Source of the DNA: Sphaerochaeta sp.
GTDB lineage: Bacteria; Spirochaetota; Spirochaetia; Sphaerochaetales; Sphaerochaetaceae
Direction: 5' to 3'
Length of the DNA stretch: 64,000 nt
Assembly (NCBI GenBank): GCA_016342655.1
Contig: JAEINL010000002.1
Location: forward strand, 51,744-115,743
Part shown: piece after piece, positions 60,166 through 64,000 of the stretch
Layout: each line of letters starts with the position of its first letter
Position numbering within the stretch: the stretch's first letter is position 1
The notes under the pieces: generated by a model
Seen by the model: the letters and a program-made list of their open reading frames with translations, nothing else
The model's database searches: none
Told to the model about the DNA's origin: nothing
Made by a program: the position numbers and the translations under genes

Positions 60166-60219
60166 ACTAATTTGGTAATAGTGAAACAAAACACTAATTT
60201 GGTAATAGTGAAACAAAAC
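60166..60219. repeat. Perfect 27-bp tandem duplication in promoter region of sugar ABC operon
   Basis: ACTAATTTGGTAATAGTGAAACAAAAC repeated twice head-to-tail, 57-110 bp upstream of SBP start. Confidence 0.9.
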
Positions 60220-60495
60220 GGTCTCCTATAAAGTAGATTGCACATTTTTCTTTTTCACTTATTTACCTCCAGTATTCTAGACAAGCAGAGCCCGGGCATG
60301 TGCAACCCCGTCAGGGGCCTGGATCTTCAATTCCTATCTGGGATGCTTGGTTTTAATGACAAAGACCGGAGTGTAAGACTCTTGGTAAGGATGCAAAGTA
60401 GAACTGATTAGGGGCAAGTACAAAAGCATAGACACCAAAGACTATTGTGGTTGAGTAGGTATCTGGATAGGCGCCTGCAACAGAAAGATACATGC

Positions 60496-60605
60496 CGTTG
60501 CCTCCTTTTCCGAGCAAAGGGGCTTACGTATCTCACCTTGCTTTCCCGGCACTCGCTCGGTAATGGAACCATGGTAATGCTTCCTCTACTTTCGCTTCGT
60601 TGGGG
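60496..60605. repeat. Multi-hairpin dispersed repeat, copy D (inverted, 3'-truncated)
   Basis: reverse complement CCCCAACGAAGCGAAAGTAG...AAAGGAGGCAACG; homology stops inside the second hairpin. Confidence 0.8.
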
Positions 60606-60954
60606 AATGAGAAGAAGGAAAGAGGAAATACAGCAGGATCTTTTTCCTGTGAACATCCATACATCCAATTACTCTGTTAGGCTAGCACTGGCTCTATTTG
60701 TGGTCAGGGCAAGGGCACGATACTTACTTGGTATACGTAACAAAAAGTACAAAGAGTGTAATATGATATATATAAGCTTATATTGGTATGAAATAAGTTC
60801 TTGATTTAGCTAAAAATCCATTACAAATTTGTTTAAAGTACAAATGATGTCATATGATAGATAAAGTAAAAAATATATAATTTGTTTAAATATATACAAA
60901 AAATAATTTCTGTATAAGAATAATGAAAATTATAAAAAATAAAAATACTTTGTA

Positions 60955-60983
60955 TTGACATATGTTTCAAAAGTCAGTACTCT
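60955..60983 (+). promoter_or_regulatory. Candidate sigma70-like promoter
   Basis: TTGACA, 17-bp spacer, TACTCT, in a strongly AT-rich region upstream of CDS 61025. Confidence 0.4.
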
Positions 60984-61024
60984 TCATTCAAGAAATCAAA
61001 TATTAGAAAAAAAAGGATGATTCC

Positions 61025-61567
61025 ATGAAAAAAATAATTACCTTAATAGCTCTTATGACACTAGTAACCACCTTCGCATTCGCAACAACGCCTCCCGCAT
61101 TCCTTCAGCTGAACATGCATGTCGAAGAGTCCATAGCAACCAAAATTACAGATGGTCATATAGCCTATGCTGCATTATTTGATGAGTCGGTAATCCTTAC
61201 CGTAAAGGAGGTTGTCCTTGATAATGCCAATTCCGCTACTGACACAGAGTTCTACTTCAACATCCTGACGAACAAAGCGAACGCAACTCTCCAAGTTTCT
61301 GTAAGACCGGTCAGCTTTATGAGACAGGGTGGTGGAGCCTCTGCAATCAAATACTGGATTTATGAAACCGACAAGAGTGGAAATGGCTTACTATCAGCAG
61401 GTTCAACTAGTCCTTTCCAAAACTTTTACACTGTAACTTCTGCCGGAAATGGCCAGAGAATGCTTGATAGCAGAAAGCTGATTGTAGAAGTGAGCAACGA
61501 GGATTTCCAAAGCACCGTAGCCGGTGATTTCCAAGCCACAATTGCCTTACAGGTTTCCTCTAACTAA
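61025..61567 (+). CDS. Secreted hypothetical protein, beta-rich
   Basis: signal peptide MKKIITLIALMTLVTTFAFA; RBS aaaaggatg; no recognised family. Confidence 0.7.
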   Translation: MKKIITLIALMTLVTTFAFATTPPAFLQLNMHVEESIATKITDGHIAYAALFDESVILTVKEVVLDNANSATDTEFYFNILTNKANATLQVSVRPVSFMRQGGGASAIKYWIYETDKSGNGLLSAGSTSPFQNFYTVTSAGNGQRMLDSRKLIVEVSNEDFQSTVAGDFQATIALQVSSN

Positions 61568-61588
61568 TTCCCCAACAGTCCGAGTCTG

Positions 61589-61622
61589 AAGCTGTTGTCC
61601 TTGCACGGGCAACAGCTTTTTT
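61589..61622 (+). terminator. Rho-independent terminator
   Basis: AAGCTGTTG-tccttgcacggg-CAACAGCTT followed by TTTTT. Confidence 0.88.
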
Positions 61623-61719
61623 GTTGTTCGGGGAGTACGTACAAATGTACTAAAGAATTACTTTCATATTGACTTTAATTTGTACTGAATGATGGTGTTA
61701 TGTACGAATTGCTCTAGAA

Positions 61720-61757
61720 AGGGTGAAGACTCCCCAATCAAAAGTTGTCTTCACCCT
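61720..61757. other. Strong intergenic hairpin of unknown function
   Basis: AGGGTGAAGAC-(16 nt)-GTCTTCACCCT, 11 bp perfect stem, no T tract. Confidence 0.6.
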
Positions 61758-61993
61758 GCAAATGATACTGCTTCTAGTAGTTTGCAACATTCTTGCTTGG
61801 TGAGCAAGTATTCGGACAGGAATCCATCGCAAAATTGCTAGTAGTGAAACAAAGCCGTTGAAGTGTGAATTCCTGTGGCTATTTTAGCTAAAATCATCCA
61901 TACCATGAAACATGGTACCAATTTGTCATTTGGGGAGGACAAGAAAAAGATAGTGTGATACTGTTTACCAATCTTTCTCTGATGAGGTGAACT

Positions 61994-62620
61994 ATGAATC
62001 TAGTGTTTCTCGGCCCTCCAGGTGCCGGAAAAGGGACTATTGCGTCCCAGGCGAAAGTACAGTATGACATCCCGCACATTTCAACCGGGGACCTGTTCCG
62101 CAATCATATCAAACATGAAACAGAATTGGGCAAGCAAGTCAAGGCCATCCTATCCAGGGGGGATTTGGTTCCTGACAGCATTACCATCGCCATGGTCAAA
62201 GAGCGACTTGCAGAAGATGATGCCAAGAAAGGCTTCATCCTTGACGGTTTCCCAAGGACTATTATTCAGGCAGAGGCTCTTGAAGGGATGACAACTTTGG
62301 ATGCAGTCGTCAATTTCAAACTTGGCCGTGAAGAGATAATCAAGAGACTTTCGGGACGCAGGATGTGTAAATCCACCGGAAGAATCTATCACCTTATCTA
62401 TGATCCCCCCAAGAAAGAAGGCCTCGATGATGAGACAGGAGAGCCTTTGATGCAACGCGATGATGACAAGCCTGAGGCAATCGCCCATCGTCTTGATGTC
62501 TACCTAGAGCAGACCGAACCTCTTATTGCCTTCTATAAGGAGGAAGGGTTGTTAGTTGATATTGATGCCTCTCACTCTCCTGATACTGTTATGGCAGAAT
62601 TGGTCAGTGTCCTGAAATAG
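61994..62620 (+). CDS. adk: Adenylate kinase
   Basis: MNLVFLGPPGAGKGTIASQ; HISTGDLFRNHI; GFILDGFPRTIIQAEAL. Confidence 0.97.
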   Translation: MNLVFLGPPGAGKGTIASQAKVQYDIPHISTGDLFRNHIKHETELGKQVKAILSRGDLVPDSITIAMVKERLAEDDAKKGFILDGFPRTIIQAEALEGMTTLDAVVNFKLGREEIIKRLSGRRMCKSTGRIYHLIYDPPKKEGLDDETGEPLMQRDDDKPEAIAHRLDVYLEQTEPLIAFYKEEGLLVDIDASHSPDTVMAELVSVLK

Positions 62621-62691
62621 CAGGAAAACTAGAGATGATCCTACAGGTGATAGCTATAAGCAATGAAGACCTGCCATGCATTTGGTAGGTC

Positions 62692-63020
62692 CTCGTTGTT
62701 GCTTATCCAGGCTCCTTGTCTGCCTTGTTCCAAAAAAAAGGTTCCTACATCTATGAGAATGCTCGTCAATATAGGGACAATAAAAAGGGTGATGGGGTTG
62801 CGAACATTTCTCCTCAATCAATGTTTCGTTTAAGGTTGAACCTTCTTTCCTCAGTTCGTTGCATCTACTCATCATGACCAGACTATCATTGACTACAACT
62901 CCCGTTACTGCCAACATGCCAAAGACAGCACACTCAGAGGATGCCCCATCGTCATATGTTCGAGTATAGCTCCAACAAATTCGAAAGGCATAGCAGACAT
63001 GATCACCAGAGGATATATTT
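62692..63020 (-). pseudogene. Frameshifted C-terminal remnant of RND efflux transporter (AcrB family)
   Basis: across frames: IMSAMPFEFVGAILEHMTMGHPLSVLSL / GMLAVTGVVVNDSLVMMSRCNELRKEGSTLNETLIE / RNPITLFIVPILTSILIDVGTFF. Confidence 0.75.
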
Positions 63021-63153
63021 AAAATATACCCTTAAAAGAGTTTAGTTGTTTTTGATATCATGGTATGATGATAAGAGGGTAGTATTAAAAAAATGCTTGT
63101 TGATTTTTACCTGACAAGATGTCTTAATACCTAATTAATGGTGGAGGAAACTC

Positions 63154-63435
63154 ATGCAAAAGGAATTAGAGAAATCAGAGAAACATACAAAAGCTCAATT
63201 CTGGAAGTGTGCTTTACAAGTAAACCCCTTTAATTATAACTCGAAGTATAGAAACAAAGATCATGGATTATCTGAAGATGAATATAATAACAAACTTCGT
63301 CAAGTTGCATTAGAAAACAATATCAAAATTTTGGGAATAGCAAATCATGGTAGCGTTGAAGAAATCGACAATATCCGCAAAGCGATGGAAGGTTCTGGAA
63401 TTATTGTTTTTCCTGGATTTGAAATAGAATCGTAA
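63154..63435 (+). pseudogene. N-terminal remnant of a PHP-domain (TrlF/PHP-ATPase-like) protein
   Basis: AQFWKCALQVNPFN...HGLSEDEYNNKLRQVALENNIKILGIANHGSVEEIDNIRKAMEGSGIIVFPGFEIES*; ends right after the PHP FPGxEI motif. Confidence 0.55.
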
Positions 63436-63677
63436 CTGTTTAGTCGTGCAAAATTATTAGCTAATTATATCCATGACAAGCATATAATCAATCTTTAGAG
63501 TTTCAAACCATCTTTCCTGAGGGGAGGCCTTCTAGGGCCTTCCTTGTGTATCTCCTGGGCTTTTGGACGCCTATATAGACGTTTAAATGTTTGTATAATA
63601 TACAGTTATATATGTTTTAAGGTTGACTTTCACCCTTTTCTCATGCTACAATGGACAGCATAAAAGAGGGGTTGTCC

Positions 63678-63959
63678 ATGGGTAAGAATCGCAAAAACAG
63701 CAACGATAATGAAGTCTTGAAAGGGACTTCATCAAATATCCCCGCTGATCTTCCTGCTGATATCCAGGCCCTTTTTGCAATCATTGAATCCCTAAGGGAT
63801 ATCGTCGCAGCTCAAAACAGGATCATTGAATCCAACAACAGTGCTGATCTTCCTTTGGACATCAGATCCCTTGTCGCTACTATCATATCCCTGAATGAAA
63901 CCATCGAAGCACTTACCAAAGCCGTAAGCGTAAATTCGAGCCCCCTACAAAGATCATGA
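63678..63959 (+). CDS. Small coiled-coil protein with internal repeat, possibly IS-associated
   Basis: MGKNRKNSNDNEV...; two related ~33-aa units ADLPADIQALFAIIESLRDIVAAQNRIIESNNS / ADLPLDIRSLVATIISLNETIEALTKAVSVNSS. Confidence 0.5.
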   Translation: MGKNRKNSNDNEVLKGTSSNIPADLPADIQALFAIIESLRDIVAAQNRIIESNNSADLPLDIRSLVATIISLNETIEALTKAVSVNSSPLQRS

Positions 63960-64000
63960 ACAATATCCGACAATGATAATCGTTGGAGGATATGATGATG

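Noticed and set aside
61640-61700. GTACGTACAAATGTAC-like palindromic sequence downstream of the secreted-protein terminator
   Set aside because: Too degenerate to assign to any known operator without comparison to other sites.
1-64000. CRISPR arrays, rRNA genes, prophage modules
   Set aside because: No regularly spaced repeats, no rRNA-like sequence and no phage structural genes were recognised by eye.

Overview
Chromosomal window whose gene content and style look spirochaetal, probably Sphaerochaeta-like (inference from protein content, no search run). It is densely coding on both strands. Main blocks: FAD-linked oxidase; UspA; AGCS symporter plus YgeY-type M20 hydrolase plus XRE-cupin regulator; arginine deiminase; an excisionase-type HTH/PTS-IIA gene and an IIA gene coupled to a Kef-type antiporter; GGDEF and PAS-GGDEF-HD-GYP signalling proteins; an iron-type ABC transporter plus 5'-nucleotidase; an SPFH/Arc-like pair; an intact IS4/IS1634-like insertion sequence; an ascorbate-like (UlaG/UlaE) catabolic operon served by an ABC transporter and FGGY kinase and containing an uncharacterised FG-GAP-like protein; a carboxyspermidine-type polyamine operon (speA, CASDH, nspC, speB); GH4 glycosidase; tRNA-Met(CAT); a cobalamin riboswitch with btuFCD; RNase HI; split chromate transporter; long uracil phosphoribosyltransferase; a second sugar ABC transporter; adenylate kinase; and several gene relics near the right end. 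The best unexplained signals are (i) a dispersed ~155 bp multi-hairpin repeat present four times, one copy splitting a transposase gene and one with a rebuilt stem, (ii) the ABC-fed ula-like operon with its unknown protein and an IS abutting its 3' end, and (iii) PTS-IIA proteins coupled to an antiporter without IIB/IIC.
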